Of a stretch of DNA of 64,000 bases, positions 1 through 9,009 are shown piece after piece. Position 1 is the first letter of the stretch; each line of letters begins with the position of its first letter. The stretch is from G963665595 sp963665595 (GTDB lineage: Bacteria; Actinomycetota; Coriobacteriia; Coriobacteriales; CADBOM01), in the NCBI GenBank assembly GCA_963665595.2, contig CAXXJK010000004.1, forward strand, positions 310,001 through 374,000, written 5' to 3'. The position numbers and the translations under genes were made by a program. The notes under the pieces were generated by a model. The model was not told the origin of the DNA. It worked only from the letters and a program-made list of their open reading frames with translations, and ran no database searches.

Positions 1-618
1 GTGCTCATCACCCTCGTGCTTACCGCAGCAGCTGTCGCGCTGGGAAAGAATCGCCGTAAGGTCATACTTTGGATAGGCATGGGTACCTTCATGAGCATGC
101 TGGTCTCGGTTCTTGTTATCAGTCTTGCCAAAGACCCTCTTATCGGTTCTCTTACCTCTCTTGATGCTACGGGAAAAGCCGCAGCCGCAGCCGCCTATGA
201 CCTGATACTGTCATCTCTTGTCCAAGAGCAGCGCATAATCGCCCTCGTCGGTCTTTTTATCGGCATCGTGACAATCATCGTAGGTCGCCCGGTAATCAGA
301 GCGCGCATCGATCAAGGCTTTGGCTATATAGCAGCCCACGACGGTTTCGGAACATTTTGCCAGTGGATAAGTAAGAGACAACGCGGATTTTTTGGAGGCG
401 GATTTATCGTCGCGGGAGTTATTCTCCTTTTTTCGTTCTCGGGTACATGGAGTTTTCTCACCACCCTTGTCATCGTTCTCATCATCTGGCTTCTTCTCGT
501 CAGCGGTATAGTCTATCTCGCGCATCTGACCGACAAAGTACGTGCGGCTGAAATGTCTCAGCACCCACAGACCGCCGAGACACCTACTGACGAAAACCCT
601 AGCGACGGAGAAGAATAA
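1..618 (+). CDS. Membrane protein, C-terminal part (probably 5'-truncated by window edge)
   Basis: The reading frame is open from the first base, so the GTG at position 1 may be an internal valine and the true start may lie outside the window. The visible 205 residues hold about four hydrophobic segments (roughly residues 22-45, 78-97, 132-150 and 152-175) and end in an acidic, hydrophilic tail rich in Glu, Asp and Thr, presumably cytoplasmic or exposed. I do not recognise the family and assign no function. The gene converges on the large FAD/Fe-S gene and ends just before a perfect 11-bp-stem hairpin. Confidence 0.6.
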   Translation: MLITLVLTAAAVALGKNRRKVILWIGMGTFMSMLVSVLVISLAKDPLIGSLTSLDATGKAAAAAAYDLILSSLVQEQRIIALVGLFIGIVTIIVGRPVIRARIDQGFGYIAAHDGFGTFCQWISKRQRGFFGGGFIVAGVILLFSFSGTWSFLTTLVIVLIIWLLLVSGIVYLAHLTDKVRAAEMSQHPQTAETPTDENPSDGEE

Positions 619-622
619 CACA

Positions 623-660
623 ATTCGCCCCGAGCTAAGACATCTGGCTTCGGGGCGAAT
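623..660. terminator. Hairpin between convergent genes
   Basis: ATTCGCCCCGA (623-633) and TCGGGGCGAAT (650-660) form a perfect 11-bp stem with a 16-nt loop. It sits 4 nt after the stop of the membrane protein gene and 22 nt beyond the stop of the convergent FAD/Fe-S gene. There is no strong T run on either side, so termination is inferred from position and stem only. Confidence 0.6.
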
Positions 661-682
661 ATCTACACTATGATGCACCGTA

Positions 683-3600
683 TCAAGCGGTTTTGAGATA
701 CTCCACAAAGAGCGGCACCATGGGGGGAATCAACTGCGGAATATAGGTAGGCATCAATGCATCCATAGTTTGTGGTAGCAAATCTGGCATGAGATATGCC
801 ATATCTTCGGGCATCTCGCCAATAAACTGTCCCACTTCGGCGACCAGATCCGGCATAACCTTTTTTAGAATGCCCGGTGCCATCATCGGAAACATGACTG
901 GCATCATTGCAGCAAGCATCTTACGCCCCGCAGCAGATTTCGCCATCGCCTTCATCATCGGCGGCATAACCGCAGGCATAGCCGCTACCATCTGTGGGAA
1001 TACACGCACCATGAGATGAGCCATCTGTTCAGGATCCATCAGTTTGATGAACTGTTCAAAGTAGCCCCACATGTACGTAGTGTATGCCTCGCTGCGCGCA
1101 ATGTCATATCCTGCAGCAGTCGCTACCACACGAGCAAGATCATCCGTCTCAATGGCCAGACCATTCTTGCGTGCTGAATCGCGCAGTTGTACCTGGCAAC
1201 AGGGGCAGAGAGCTATGACGGTATCGGCACCAGCCTCAGTTGCCTCTTTCAAACGCTCGCCACCAAGAATCGGAGCAATCGGTAATTCTCCTACCAAAGT
1301 AATAACTGAGCCGCAACAGATACCCTCTTCGCGGTTATGCTCCATTTCGACATACTCAATACCGGGTATGGCTTTGAGCATTTCTCGCGGCGGCTCATAT
1401 ATTCCCTGCGCACGTCCCGCATGACAGGAATCGTGGAATGTTACGGTATGCCCTTCAAAGACATTCTTCGAAAGCTTAAGCGTGCCATCGGCCAGTGCCG
1501 GTGCAATAACCTCAGAGTAATGCTTTACCTCAAATTCGTAGGGCTCCCCACGCTTAGCTGCCTCTTCAGCATAGAATTCCTTCCACACTAATGCGCAGGC
1601 AGGACAAGACGTGATGATAGTCGAAGCACCATGAACGCGAGCAGCAGCGACGTTTTGCTCATACATCTTCTCGAAAAGATCCCAGTGGCCCGCCATCTTC
1701 ATGGGAATACCGCAGCAGGATTCTTCTGTACCCGCGTACGCCACAGAGAGGCCGCTATCTTGGAGTAACCGTAGGGTGCTCTCTGCTATATCGGTCTCAA
1801 CATAGCTCGCCGTGCATCCAGCAAAATAGAGCACGTCGCTTTTTTCAGGAATCTTTTCTGCCACATCGGCAGGTACCCAGTCAGCGCGATGTATGCGACG
1901 TCCTGCCCAGATATCGCCTTCGCCCCTCAGCGAAGCAGCCATCATCTCGAAAGGCGGGAATGTCCCCATGCCCTGTTCTTCAATAAGTTTACCGCGGAGC
2001 GCCATACCGCTCTGCTCTACAGGAAGCTGAAGCTGACAGCGTAGATCGCAGCGTTCGCAGGTAGTGCATGAGAGCATCGTATAGGTAGCATCACGATCCC
2101 AGCGAGCGCGGCCTGCCCATATGTCAGCGATGAGGGCATACTTGGCACGCGGACTCTGACTTTCCCATCCACGTCCTGAATACTGCTCACACGTATGAAC
2201 GCAGTAGCCACAGCGAGCGCATGACAATGCTGCTAATGCCACGTCGCCCGGAACACCATGACGCTCCGCCGGAATACCCGTCTCCTTGCGTGTTGCCTTA
2301 TTGGCAATGGGGCGAATGACGCCCTCCATCGAAGCGGCCATTCCCATCAGGCGGTCAAGTGCCGCGCCTTTGTCGCCACTGCGGGCAAATACCTTCCCCG
2401 GATTCATCACATGGTCCGGGTCGTAATTCGTCTTGTAAGCAGCGAGAGCGTTAACCTTCTGGGCACCCAGCAAGTTTACTGCCTCCCGACGGAAATAGAG
2501 ACCGGTTGAATAGGCAGATCCTCCATGAGCCCGCGCAATCTTGATGACGAATAGCGAAAGAGCAAAGGCTAGATTGAAGCCAAATTGTCTCTCATCATGA
2601 GGGATGTACCCCAAAAGTACCGTATTGCCATCGGCACCGACGGTACCCTCTAGCACAAACGGTTGATCAATTTTGTCTGCAATTTCAGCCAGCACAGAAG
2701 CAACCTCGCCCGTAGGCACAATGACTTCAGTGGGGATGATCGAAGGTCCTAGTCGCTTGAGACGCATAGAGGCACTGCGCCCGGCCCATTCGTGCTCAGC
2801 TGCCTCATCCGAGAGAAATACTCCGCCGTTGCGCTCAGACAGTGCACCCAGTGCAGGAGAGATGTCTGATGCCCGCGACGGTGGATAGGCGATAAGCGCT
2901 AGATAAGCGACAGGAAGTGCTGCGTCTTCAGTGGCCTCTCCAGCAACCTCAGTTTCTTCAAATGCGTGACAGGCACGTGAAGGTAGTTGCTTCTTGAGCT
3001 CTACCGAGGTGGGATTGAGAAATGTCAGTGACCACAGGGGAATATGCCCTTCGTCAACTCCTTTGATGAAATCTCCCAGCCGCCCTAGTTCTGAAAAAGA
3101 TATTAGCTTGACGTACGTCTCTTCGAGAGACCGAACGCGAAAGGTGACCTCAGTGATTACGCCGGTTATGCCCTCAGCATCAGCCACAAGAGTTTGAAGT
3201 TCTTCTCCCTCAAATGTCTGGATGATGCCATCAGGGCGCACCACACGTGCCGAGATGACGTTTTCTTTGAATGTCCCATATTCGTAGGAGCCAAACCCAC
3301 TTCCTCCCTGAGCAAGCCAGCCAGCAACCGTCGAACTCGGGTAGCTAGACGGATGAAGACGCAGATCAAGACCCTTGCGCTGGATACCCCGAGCAACCTC
3401 TTCCCAGATGGCACCCGCCTGAGTACGTACCGTGAGCCCCGTCTCATCCACCTCAAGTACATCTTGCCAGCCAGAAAGATCGATGACCAGCCCACCCTGA
3501 GCGGGTAGTACTCCTCCGTATCCGCTACTCGCTGCGCCACGCGCAACGAGGGGAACACGCGCCGCACGTGCACAGTTAACAATCTCTACAAGCTCGTTTT

Positions 3601-3778
3601 CAGTGCGTGGACGTACCACGGCACCGGCAAGCCCCGCCGCAACAAACGGCTTGACCAGTGGGGGCATGACACCGATGTCAAATGAATACATCCGTCGCTC
3701 GCGCTGGTCTGCACGAACACGATCCTGCCCTACGATATCTTTCAACTGAGCAAGAAATCTCTCATCAATATTGCCCAT
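683..3778 (-). CDS. FAD-linked oxidase / Fe-S / CCG-domain fusion oxidoreductase with Met-rich tail
   Basis: A flavin-iron-sulfur dehydrogenase of the glycolate/D-lactate oxidase plus heterodisulfide-reductase-like type (GlcD and GlcF functions in one chain), 1031 residues. In order: FAD-binding PCMH domain (about 30-200), FAD-oxidase C-terminal domain ending near DPDHVMNPGKVF (about 460), two [4Fe-4S] motifs (CARCGYCVHTC and CTTCERCDLRC), then two CCG domains with SCCGIPM and ICCGS signatures. The last ~115 residues hold more than 20 methionines, many in MP or PM pairs. The substrate, probably a 2-hydroxyacid, cannot be deduced. An upstream in-frame ATG at 3865 lacks a ribosome site; the ATG at 3778 has GGAGGAG six bases before it and was chosen. 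It is divergent from a Crp/Fnr gene. Confidence 0.85.
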   Translation of the reverse strand: MGNIDERFLAQLKDIVGQDRVRADQRERRMYSFDIGVMPPLVKPFVAAGLAGAVVRPRTENELVEIVNCARAARVPLVARGAASSGYGGVLPAQGGLVIDLSGWQDVLEVDETGLTVRTQAGAIWEEVARGIQRKGLDLRLHPSSYPSSTVAGWLAQGGSGFGSYEYGTFKENVISARVVRPDGIIQTFEGEELQTLVADAEGITGVITEVTFRVRSLEETYVKLISFSELGRLGDFIKGVDEGHIPLWSLTFLNPTSVELKKQLPSRACHAFEETEVAGEATEDAALPVAYLALIAYPPSRASDISPALGALSERNGGVFLSDEAAEHEWAGRSASMRLKRLGPSIIPTEVIVPTGEVASVLAEIADKIDQPFVLEGTVGADGNTVLLGYIPHDERQFGFNLAFALSLFVIKIARAHGGSAYSTGLYFRREAVNLLGAQKVNALAAYKTNYDPDHVMNPGKVFARSGDKGAALDRLMGMAASMEGVIRPIANKATRKETGIPAERHGVPGDVALAALSCARCGYCVHTCEQYSGRGWESQSPRAKYALIADIWAGRARWDRDATYTMLSCTTCERCDLRCQLQLPVEQSGMALRGKLIEEQGMGTFPPFEMMAASLRGEGDIWAGRRIHRADWVPADVAEKIPEKSDVLYFAGCTASYVETDIAESTLRLLQDSGLSVAYAGTEESCCGIPMKMAGHWDLFEKMYEQNVAAARVHGASTIITSCPACALVWKEFYAEEAAKRGEPYEFEVKHYSEVIAPALADGTLKLSKNVFEGHTVTFHDSCHAGRAQGIYEPPREMLKAIPGIEYVEMEHNREEGICCGSVITLVGELPIAPILGGERLKEATEAGADTVIALCPCCQVQLRDSARKNGLAIETDDLARVVATAAGYDIARSEAYTTYMWGYFEQFIKLMDPEQMAHLMVRVFPQMVAAMPAVMPPMMKAMAKSAAGRKMLAAMMPVMFPMMAPGILKKVMPDLVAEVGQFIGEMPEDMAYLMPDLLPQTMDALMPTYIPQLIPPMVPLFVEYLKTA

Positions 3779-3914
3779 ATCGCACTCCTCCGCGATCGAA
3801 TCCTGCACGTACCCGCACATCTTCTTGCGCACTGAGAGGCAAGGTCTTTTCGCCTTACCCGCCATTGTAAATCTTATCTGACCAATAAGATATATGCTCT
3901 GATGTCGTCTGTCC

Positions 3915-3927
3915 GTGATTTGGTCAC
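3915..3927. promoter_or_regulatory. Candidate Crp/Fnr-type dyad upstream of the regulator gene
   Basis: GTGATTTGGTCAC has GTGA/TCAC half-sites with 5 nt between them, in the intergenic region between the FAD/Fe-S gene and the divergent Crp/Fnr gene. It precedes a possible -10 (TATACT, 3945-3950). The half-sites match Crp-family half-sites, but the spacing is one short of the classical 6, so this is a weak call. Confidence 0.3.
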
Positions 3928-4010
3928 ACAGAGAAGAAGAGAGTTATACTTGCACAAGAAGTACAAATTGGTAGAAAAAGACTGTCTGCCTTGGCGATAG
4001 GAATGAACAT

Positions 4011-4676
4011 ATGCTCGGAGAATATTTACCCTTCTGGAATCAGATCACTCCAGAAGAGCGCACGCTTCTGGAGTCTAGCGCACAACAACGTCTATTCAAA
4101 AGTGGCACCGTCATGCATCGAGGTTCCCAGGATTGTACGGGGTTGTTTCTCGTAACCGCCGGGCAGCTGCGCGCATTTACCGTCTCAGATGAAGGGCGCG
4201 AACTTACTCTTTATCGCCTACTCGACCACGATCTCTGTCTGTTTTCAGCACCTTGCATCATGAATAGCATTCAATTTGACTTGTTCGTAGAAGCAGAGGT
4301 TAACACGATGGCGTATGTGATACCCTCACCCGTCTATAAGAGTCTGATGGATAGTTCCCTAGTTGTTGCCAAGTACACCAACGAACTCATGGCCTCGCGC
4401 TTTTCAGATGTTATGTGGCTGATAGATCAAATTATGAATAGGCGTTTTGATTCGCGGCTGGCCGCTCTGCTCATTGAAGAAGAACGCTTGACCGGTAGCG
4501 AAGAGCTCACCGTCACCCATGAGCAACTTGCAAAACACCTGGGCAGTGCCCGCGAAGTGGTAACGAGGATGCTGAAATACCTGCAGTCTGAAGGACTGGT
4601 CGAGTCAAAGAGAGGGCATATCGCTATCTTGGACACGCCCAGACTACGCACGCTTGCCGGGAGCAGCCTGCGTTGA
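4011..4676 (+). CDS. Crp/Fnr family transcriptional regulator
   Basis: A 221-residue regulator with an N-terminal cyclic-nucleotide-binding-fold domain (about 10-130), a dimerisation helix, and a C-terminal winged helix (HEQLAKHLGSAREVVTRML, about 168-186) typical of Crp/Fnr proteins. It has no N-terminal Cys cluster like that of FNR, so it is not an obvious [4Fe-4S] oxygen sensor. The start has TAGGA nearby. It converges on a ferredoxin-like gene of the kind often found beside hybrid-cluster-protein genes, so a nitrosative or redox stress role (HcpR-like) is possible but is inference only. Confidence 0.88.
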   Translation: MLGEYLPFWNQITPEERTLLESSAQQRLFKSGTVMHRGSQDCTGLFLVTAGQLRAFTVSDEGRELTLYRLLDHDLCLFSAPCIMNSIQFDLFVEAEVNTMAYVIPSPVYKSLMDSSLVVAKYTNELMASRFSDVMWLIDQIMNRRFDSRLAALLIEEERLTGSEELTVTHEQLAKHLGSAREVVTRMLKYLQSEGLVESKRGHIAILDTPRLRTLAGSSLR

Positions 4677-4700
4677 TAGCAGTGCTCCCGTACCGAGTGT

Positions 4701-5387
4701 CTAATGTATTTGACCGTCCAGCGTGATAATGACGGTTTCGCAGGGGATATCCTTGCCGCTTGCTTTGATGGCATCCTGCACAGCCTTGCCTAAACCGGCA
4801 CAACAGGGAACCTCCATGAGAGCTACCGTAATGGATCTGATGTCGTTTTCTGCAATGATCGCAGCAAGCCGAGAGGCGTAGTCGGCGGGATCGAGCTTGG
4901 GACAGCCCACTAACACGGCGCGTCCGCGCATGAACCGTGTATGAAAATCTCCGCAGGAAAATGCCGTACAGTCAGCAGCCACTAAGAGGTCTGCATGGTC
5001 GAGAAAACTTGCCTGAGACGACACCAACCTGATCTGGATGGGCCAGTGTCCCAACTCAGATGATGAATCGCTTGGTTGAACGGCATCAAGGTCGACCTGC
5101 TCCCGCTCAAACATGCGCGCCTGCGCCGAAGGGCAGCCAGCCCCCTGAGCATGCGTCTGAGCATGAGCCACGGCTGCCGCATCATAAGGAGCCGCTTCTC
5201 GTTCAATGAAGGAAATAGCCCCTGTTGGGCACGCCGGCAGACAATCGCCCAGACCGTCGCAATAGTCGTCGCGCAGAAGTCGCGCCTTTCCATCCGCTAG
5301 GCCAATCGCACCTTCATGACAGGCACTGGCGCACAAGCCGCACCCATTGCATAACTCTTCGTCAATATGAATGATCTTGCGTAGCAT
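4701..5387 (-). CDS. Ferredoxin-like protein, 2x[4Fe-4S] plus Cys-rich C-terminal domain
   Basis: The N-terminal 60 residues carry a ferredoxin fold: CNGCGLCASACHEG and a second, altered motif CDGLGDCLPACPTG, in which the first CxxC position is replaced by a longer spacing. The C-terminal half (about 115-228) has further cysteines (CTAFSCG, VGCPK, VPCCAG) that could bind another cluster or take part in disulfide chemistry. Proteins of this layout are common beside Crp/Fnr and hybrid-cluster-protein genes in anaerobes, but no hcp is present here. The ATG has GGGGAG upstream. The promoter region holds a perfect 28-bp palindrome. Confidence 0.8.
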   Translation of the reverse strand: MLRKIIHIDEELCNGCGLCASACHEGAIGLADGKARLLRDDYCDGLGDCLPACPTGAISFIEREAAPYDAAAVAHAQTHAQGAGCPSAQARMFEREQVDLDAVQPSDSSSELGHWPIQIRLVSSQASFLDHADLLVAADCTAFSCGDFHTRFMRGRAVLVGCPKLDPADYASRLAAIIAENDIRSITVALMEVPCCAGLGKAVQDAIKASGKDIPCETVIITLDGQIH

Positions 5388-5414
5388 AGGGCATCTCCCC
5401 TTTCTTGATACATA

Positions 5415-5474
5415 ATCATACTGCCATACTAGTGAAAGTTTGCTAGCGATTCTGTTGTTATAACAACAGAATCG
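5415..5474 (-). promoter_or_regulatory. 28-bp perfect palindrome and -10 element upstream of ferredoxin-like gene
   Basis: 5447-5474 is a perfect, loopless palindrome with half-site CGATTCTGTTGTTA. A TATGAT -10 (minus strand, 5420-5415) follows without a good -35, which suggests an activator-dependent promoter. If transcription starts near 5408, the palindrome is centred about 50 bp upstream of it. The core TTGTTATAACAA is compatible with a Crp/Fnr-type dimer site, and a Crp/Fnr gene lies next door; that link is inference. Confidence 0.55.
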
Positions 5475-5517
5475 AAAAGTAGTGGGAGTATCGACGCCCC
5501 AGCAAACGAGACACTAG

Positions 5518-5676
5518 GGCCTGATGTTCTTCATCTTCAGGATCGGCTCCGACAAAACCGTGATGGGGCCCTTTACCAGCTCTCTTCCCATTAAAATATT
5601 CGGCTGGATTGCAACCCTACTCATGGAAGTGAGCGCGGTGGTTCTCATCGTAATGCTCGCACTCAGCATGCAGTAG
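5518..5676 (+). pseudogene. C-terminal remnant of an Nramp/MntH-type metal transporter
   Basis: Between genes, one forward frame (after TAG at 5515-5517, ending with TAG at 5674-5676) encodes about 52 residues. They contain GSDKTVMGPF followed by a hydrophobic segment IFGWIATLLMEVSAVVLIVM. The pattern (S/N)D(K/R)xxMG followed by one last membrane helix is that of the C-terminus of Nramp-family transporters. Nothing upstream in any frame continues it, so the rest of the gene has been lost. The rest of the stretch 5388-5778 holds only the palindrome described separately. Identification is from memory of the family. Confidence 0.5.
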
Positions 5677-5778
5677 ATAAGCGATAACTCCGCTTTGGAT
5701 TAAAGAAACACCACACGTAATCAAACCCTGCAGGCTACATTAAACTTATAGGATATCGCCCGTGCCTTGACTTCCCGT

Positions 5779-6972
5779 TTATGCACGAGTGCCAAGAACC
5801 TCAACCTCAACAATATCGCCTACCTCATATGCCTGATTTGATGGAACTGCCATAAATCCATTAACCAGTCGTATATTCTGAGCTAGTCCGATATTGCCTG
5901 CAACCATACGCGCATGAAGCGCTCCGTCAATCTCTTCTAAGATAAGACGCGCTAAATACTCAAACTCTGAGCGAGCCTGTATTGGTTGATCGAGAATTGC
6001 TGAAACCTTAACCCGCATTGGTGGTGTCTGGTGATAATAAAAGCAAATCAGCGCCCGAATAAGCCAATCACTTGCCAGTAAGGTGGCAATCATCGGGCCA
6101 GGAACGTTGATAGCGGGAATGCCGTTGATAATCGCCATGCCAATAGGACGTCCCGGTATTGCTTTTATTCCATGAGCAAACCACGAGGCGCGCTCTTGAA
6201 GTAACTCTGAGTTGTAGTCTTCTGATCCACGAGATGAACCACCGTTAATAAGAACTAGATCGGAGGTTGCGATCGCTTCATCGATCGCCTCGCTCAACAG
6301 AACTTGATTATCAGCAATAATGTCGTACGTCACCATCTCAGCACCCCACTTCTGAAGCAATGCACGCAACATAAGGGAATTGCTTTCAATATTTTCCCCT
6401 CGTTCCGGTATCTTTCCGACAGGCACCAATTCATTGCCTGTCGGAATATAGGCAACTTTTATACGTTGAAAAACAGGAACCATTGCGTACCCACCAGCTC
6501 CTAAAATCGCAACAATCTGAGGCGTTATACATGTTTGTGTCTCACAAAGCAATTCTCCTTTGCGCATAGTCGATCCCGCCTGCTTCACCGCTGCGCCCGC
6601 TTCAAAGATAAAATCAGAAACAAAATGAGGACAATCGGCTTCATCAAAAACTACCTGTTCAATTGCAATAATCGTGTCAAATTTATCAGGAAAGTCGTCG
6701 CCGGTATCAGCAGATACAAATTGTTCACCTCGTTTCCAATGTGAGGTATCAGGCACACCGTTGATAAAATCAGATGAGCATACCGCGATGCCGTCGAAAG
6801 ACGAAACTCGATGAGGAGGAAGATCATACTGAGCGCGACAATCATCGGCTAAGATTCGACCGCATGATTCTTCCACAGGTATAGACTCTATACGTCGAGA
6901 AGGCACCCAGCGAGTGCATAATGCCGCGATTGCTTCATCGCGTGTAAGCCCTTGGGCGATATCAAACTTCAT
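5779..6972 (-). CDS. moeA: Molybdopterin molybdenumtransferase MoeA-like
   Basis: MoeA inserts molybdate (or tungstate) into adenylylated molybdopterin. The 397-residue protein has the expected signatures: SSFDGIAV in place of SAMDGYA, PTGNEL, IESN, NGGSSRG, and PGRPIGM followed by NVPGPMIATL in place of the usual LPGNPVS loop. The altered loop makes it a divergent MoeA, possibly metal- or enzyme-specific. AAGGAG precedes the ATG. It is divergent from a Crp/Fnr gene and close to a FecCD-type importer, which suggests a Mo/W uptake and cofactor locus. Confidence 0.87.
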   Translation of the reverse strand: MKFDIAQGLTRDEAIAALCTRWVPSRRIESIPVEESCGRILADDCRAQYDLPPHRVSSFDGIAVCSSDFINGVPDTSHWKRGEQFVSADTGDDFPDKFDTIIAIEQVVFDEADCPHFVSDFIFEAGAAVKQAGSTMRKGELLCETQTCITPQIVAILGAGGYAMVPVFQRIKVAYIPTGNELVPVGKIPERGENIESNSLMLRALLQKWGAEMVTYDIIADNQVLLSEAIDEAIATSDLVLINGGSSRGSEDYNSELLQERASWFAHGIKAIPGRPIGMAIINGIPAINVPGPMIATLLASDWLIRALICFYYHQTPPMRVKVSAILDQPIQARSEFEYLARLILEEIDGALHARMVAGNIGLAQNIRLVNGFMAVPSNQAYEVGDIVEVEVLGTRA

Positions 6973-7149
6973 GGTTACTCCTTCTATTATGACGTTAAAT
7001 CGTTCTGTAAAAACAATAGTTATATAGCATTAAGTTTCAGATCATCAAACTATATTGACGCTATTATTTCGAACTTATCTGTTACCCCTTTAACAATGTT
7101 TTGTTTTATGCTAGTTTTAGAATAATAAGTAATTAGACAAGGAGTATCC

Positions 7150-7842
7150 ATGATAGACACTGTTGATCTTTCTCTTGACATACCACTTTTTGATGGCATA
7201 CCAAGAGATAAGATTCCCTTTATACTTAAATGTCTCAATGCAACTCTCACAAACTACGAACGCCAAACATACATTCTTTCGCAAGGTGTGTCGTCTCATA
7301 AAACTGGCTATTTGTATGAGGGACGCGCCCATATCATTAGTTATGACCTCTGGGGAAACCGTTCAATTCTTGGCGAGTACCGACCAGGTTCAGTCATTGC
7401 CGCTGAGCAATTCTTTGGTCTCGCCAACGACACACCCGTGGCCATCGTTGCTAATACATCATGCAAGATCATATGGTTCGGTCTTGATAAATACATCGAA
7501 GCCAAGCCCTGCTGCATGGTTCATGTCACACGCATTCGCACCAATCTTGCATGCATTGCCATGCAGATGAATATTCAACTCATTGGTAAACTCGATATCA
7601 TCTCAAATCGTTCAGTGCGAGAAAAAGTACTCGCCTACCTCTCGGACCAGGCATCGAAAAACGGTAGCCATTCATTCGACATACCTTATAATAGACAAGA
7701 ACTAGCGGACGCTCTCTATGTTGAGCGCACATCGCTCTCTCATGAACTAAGTAAATTACAACAAGAGGGCTATATTACTTTCTCGCGTAAACACTTCAAG
7801 CTTCATCGCCCTCTCGTTGAACAGAGAATGAGACTCATCTAG
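7150..7842 (+). CDS. Crp/Fnr family transcriptional regulator
   Basis: A 230-residue regulator with a cNMP-binding-like domain (about 15-140) and a C-terminal helix-turn-helix (NRQELADALYVERTSLSHEL, about 181-200). The recognition helix lacks the E-x-x-S-R pattern of classical FNR. AAGGAG lies six bases before the ATG. It is divergent from moeA and its last 4 bp overlap the convergent solute-binding-protein gene, so it may control this Mo/W-type locus. The ligand is unknown. Confidence 0.88.
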   Translation: MIDTVDLSLDIPLFDGIPRDKIPFILKCLNATLTNYERQTYILSQGVSSHKTGYLYEGRAHIISYDLWGNRSILGEYRPGSVIAAEQFFGLANDTPVAIVANTSCKIIWFGLDKYIEAKPCCMVHVTRIRTNLACIAMQMNIQLIGKLDIISNRSVREKVLAYLSDQASKNGSHSFDIPYNRQELADALYVERTSLSHELSKLQQEGYITFSRKHFKLHRPLVEQRMRLI

Positions 7843-8948
7843 AAAAATGAAGCATATTCTGCGTCGCTTAAGTCATAGCAATAGAACTTTTTAAAAAACT
7901 CTTTTGCTTCTACTTTAAGGTCAATGCTTCCCGTATAGTCTGGATATACGACCTTTGCAAGCCATTGAAATCCAAGAATTGCTTCGGGCGAAGGACGATC
8001 CCACCAAAACCCACCAATTGGACAGGAATATACCTGTTTGTTCTTAATTGCCTTCATATCCTGAAGTTGTTTGTTGTCGAGAAGCTGGTTGATGTCATTA
8101 CCACCCTGAACGATAATTACGTCGGGATCCCAAGACATAGCTTTTTCTACCGTTACGTCACCGTTAAGTTCTGTTGTGGGGATAGTAAAGTTCGCACCAA
8201 TCTCTTGAATCCAGGCTTGACCCCAATCGCCGCTATTGGCTTTTGTGATATCGGGCTTACTCAGATAATAAACACTTTTGCGCTCATTAGAGGGAATCTT
8301 TGCCGCAATCGTCTCAACTAGTGCCAATTTATTATTCCAATAATCAACAAGCTCCTGAGCCTTAGTTTTGTTATCTAATAATGTGCCAATATTGAGAAAC
8401 TCCTGCTTAAGGTTATCGATAGCCGCCCATCCTATGAGCATGACATACGTCGGTATTCCAACATCCTCAATTTGAGCGTTACCCTTTGAAGAGCTGACTC
8501 CCACCAAAGCAATGTCGGGCTCAAGCGACACGATCGTTTCAATATTAATGTCATCAAACGACCCCGCGTTAGTCACACTATTAAACTGCGGATACATTTT
8601 CATCAGCTGAGGAAATGTCTTCATCGACGGTTGGGCAACTATTTTGTCGGCTCCACCAAATATGGCAACCTCATGCGTTGTGCCACCATTACATGTGATG
8701 ACGATTCTGTTAAGTTGATCGGGAATTTTTACCTCGCGATTGTTTGCATCGATAATAACACCACTCTTGCTACCTGCATTGTTTGAACTCTGGCTCGCTC
8801 CATTTGTTGCACAACCAGTAAGGAGCAAACCACTCGCCGTCACGACTCCTGTCGTAAAAAGTAGCTCGACAAAATGACGTCGCGATAGCATCTCACCTCT
8901 CATTTGAATCTTTTCATTATTTTGCTCCATATAATTCTTTTTGTTCAT
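7839..8948 (-). CDS. ABC transporter substrate-binding lipoprotein (FecB/BtuF type)
   Basis: A 369-residue solute-binding protein of the helical-backbone cluster A-II family (siderophore, B12, haem and also MolA-type molybdate binders). The N-terminus has SRRHF followed by a hydrophobic stretch and lipobox LTGC, so it looks like a Tat-exported lipoprotein. The mature part has the two lobes (GVIIDANNREVKIPDQLNR at the start; SWDPDVIIVQGG in the second lobe). It is last in a minus-strand operon permease-ATPase-DUF364-binding protein. Ligand: MoeA context favours molybdate or tungstate, but corrinoid or iron chelate cannot be excluded. A GGAAC-type site precedes the ATG. Confidence 0.87.
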   Translation of the reverse strand: MNKKNYMEQNNEKIQMRGEMLSRRHFVELLFTTGVVTASGLLLTGCATNGASQSSNNAGSKSGVIIDANNREVKIPDQLNRIVITCNGGTTHEVAIFGGADKIVAQPSMKTFPQLMKMYPQFNSVTNAGSFDDINIETIVSLEPDIALVGVSSSKGNAQIEDVGIPTYVMLIGWAAIDNLKQEFLNIGTLLDNKTKAQELVDYWNNKLALVETIAAKIPSNERKSVYYLSKPDITKANSGDWGQAWIQEIGANFTIPTTELNGDVTVEKAMSWDPDVIIVQGGNDINQLLDNKQLQDMKAIKNKQVYSCPIGGFWWDRPSPEAILGFQWLAKVVYPDYTGSIDLKVEAKEFFKKFYCYDLSDAEYASFF

Positions 8949-9009
8949 TGATCCGTTCCTTTCTCAATACTCTATAGCACATTTCTTATATTGATAATCG
9001 TCGAGCTAG

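Noticed and set aside
3166..3582. Long antisense and alternate-frame open frames inside the FAD/Fe-S gene and other large genes
   Set aside because: They overlap strongly supported genes, lack ribosome sites and show frame-shadow composition.
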